DNA of 64,000 nt, from positions 1 through 64,000 of the forward strand of contig NZ_QMJY01000080.1 of assembly GCF_003574395.1 (NCBI RefSeq). The letters run 5' to 3'. This document shows positions 63,834 through 64,000 of the stretch, in pieces. The stretch is from Tabrizicola thermarum. Lineage in GTDB: Bacteria; Pseudomonadota; Alphaproteobacteria; Rhodobacterales; Rhodobacteraceae. The position numbers and the translations under genes were made by a program. The notes beneath the pieces were generated by a model, which was not told the origin of the DNA, did not search any database, and worked only from the letters and a program-made list of their open reading frames with translations. Positions within the stretch are counted from its first letter, which is position 1; each line of letters begins with the position of its first letter.

Positions 63834-64000
63834 GGCTGCAGTCTGCGGGCAAAAGGCCCGGCGATCCAGTTTTTTGGCCGCCGATTCAGGCTATTCTTGC
63901 GATTTCTGGTGCCCTGGGGTGCCTTCGACCCCTGAACTGTCCGCGTCGCCTTAGGCGGGTTGCAATGCCTTGTCGGTCTGGGGTTGTGCCGACCGTCTTG
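63834..64000. other. Gene-free right edge
   Basis: No start with a ribosome-binding site or clear coding frame is seen in the last 167 bases. The segment is upstream of the acyltransferase-like gene and may contain its promoter. Confidence 0.4.

Overview
The window is about 64 kb of high-GC chromosomal DNA from an alphaproteobacterium, most likely family Rhodobacteraceae (Rhodobacter, Gemmobacter, Tabrizicola or a relative). The evidence is a CcrM-type GANTC methyltransferase beside rnhB, the DUF2062, DUF1244, DUF1674 and DciA-like small proteins, the dapD-small-small-dapE-GNAT order, and dispersed intergenic repeats that I recall as typical of that family. No rRNA, CRISPR array, insertion sequence, prophage or plasmid gene is visible. 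Gene packing is tight, with many ATGA or TGATG stop/start overlaps, and one tRNA-Lys(TTT) is present.

Layout. 0.2-3.1 kb: the periplasmic methionine sulfoxide reductase pair msrPQ, divergent from two tandem secreted fasciclin-domain genes that have a possible RpoE-type promoter. 3.2-10.7 kb: clpB, an unknown 144-aa gene, a minus-strand ROK kinase - cutC - unknown - TolB-like cluster, then pyrF. 10.8-16.9 kb: an iron-handling cluster (imelysin, bfd, bfr, di-haem oxidoreductase, second imelysin, DUF1513). 17.2-19.4 kb: dapF-mtaB and tRNA-Lys. 19.5-21.2 kb: a small locus with a membrane-anchored winged-helix protein. 21.3-25.5 kb: rnhB, ccrM, DUF2062 and a TPP enzyme. 25.5-32.6 kb: alkB, mutY, dciA-like, a DsbA-like oxidoreductase, a CaiB-type CoA-transferase, a HTH/DUF2975 pair divergent from a lipoprotein, and rsfS-rlmH. 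32.6-38.7 kb: an amidase, a UbiH-like hydroxylase, a cation/proton antiporter, a YcaQ-like DNA glycosylase and a membrane-anchored NYN RNase. 38.7-48 kb: a LOG protein, dapD-x-x-dapE-GNAT, rnr-lytic transglycosylase, rsmB and DUF1674. 48-55 kb: a cupin, dapB, rbfA-NAGPA-truB, rpmI-rplT and pyk. 55-64 kb: an N-formylglutamate amidohydrolase, DUF1244, HlyIII, dapC, ftsK, a Ser/Thr kinase with a C-terminal Roadblock/LC7-like domain, and an acyltransferase-3-like membrane protein.

Functional themes. dapB, dapC, dapD, dapE and dapF, five steps of the succinylase route to meso-diaminopimelate and lysine, all lie here in separate transcription units. Ribosome and tRNA functions are common (rsfS, rlmH, rsmB, rbfA, truB, rpmI, rplT, mtaB, rnr). 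The iron cluster joins periplasmic imelysins and c-type haem proteins with cytoplasmic iron storage and release.

The items most worth a second look are: three tandem perfect palindromes centred on TTCGAA, in frame inside cutC, with a related element at the start of the lytic transglycosylase gene; four GANTC sites within 46 bp upstream of ccrM; the kinase-Roadblock fusion; the membrane-anchored winged-helix protein with a nearby perfect operator-like repeat; and two families of intergenic repeats at gene ends.
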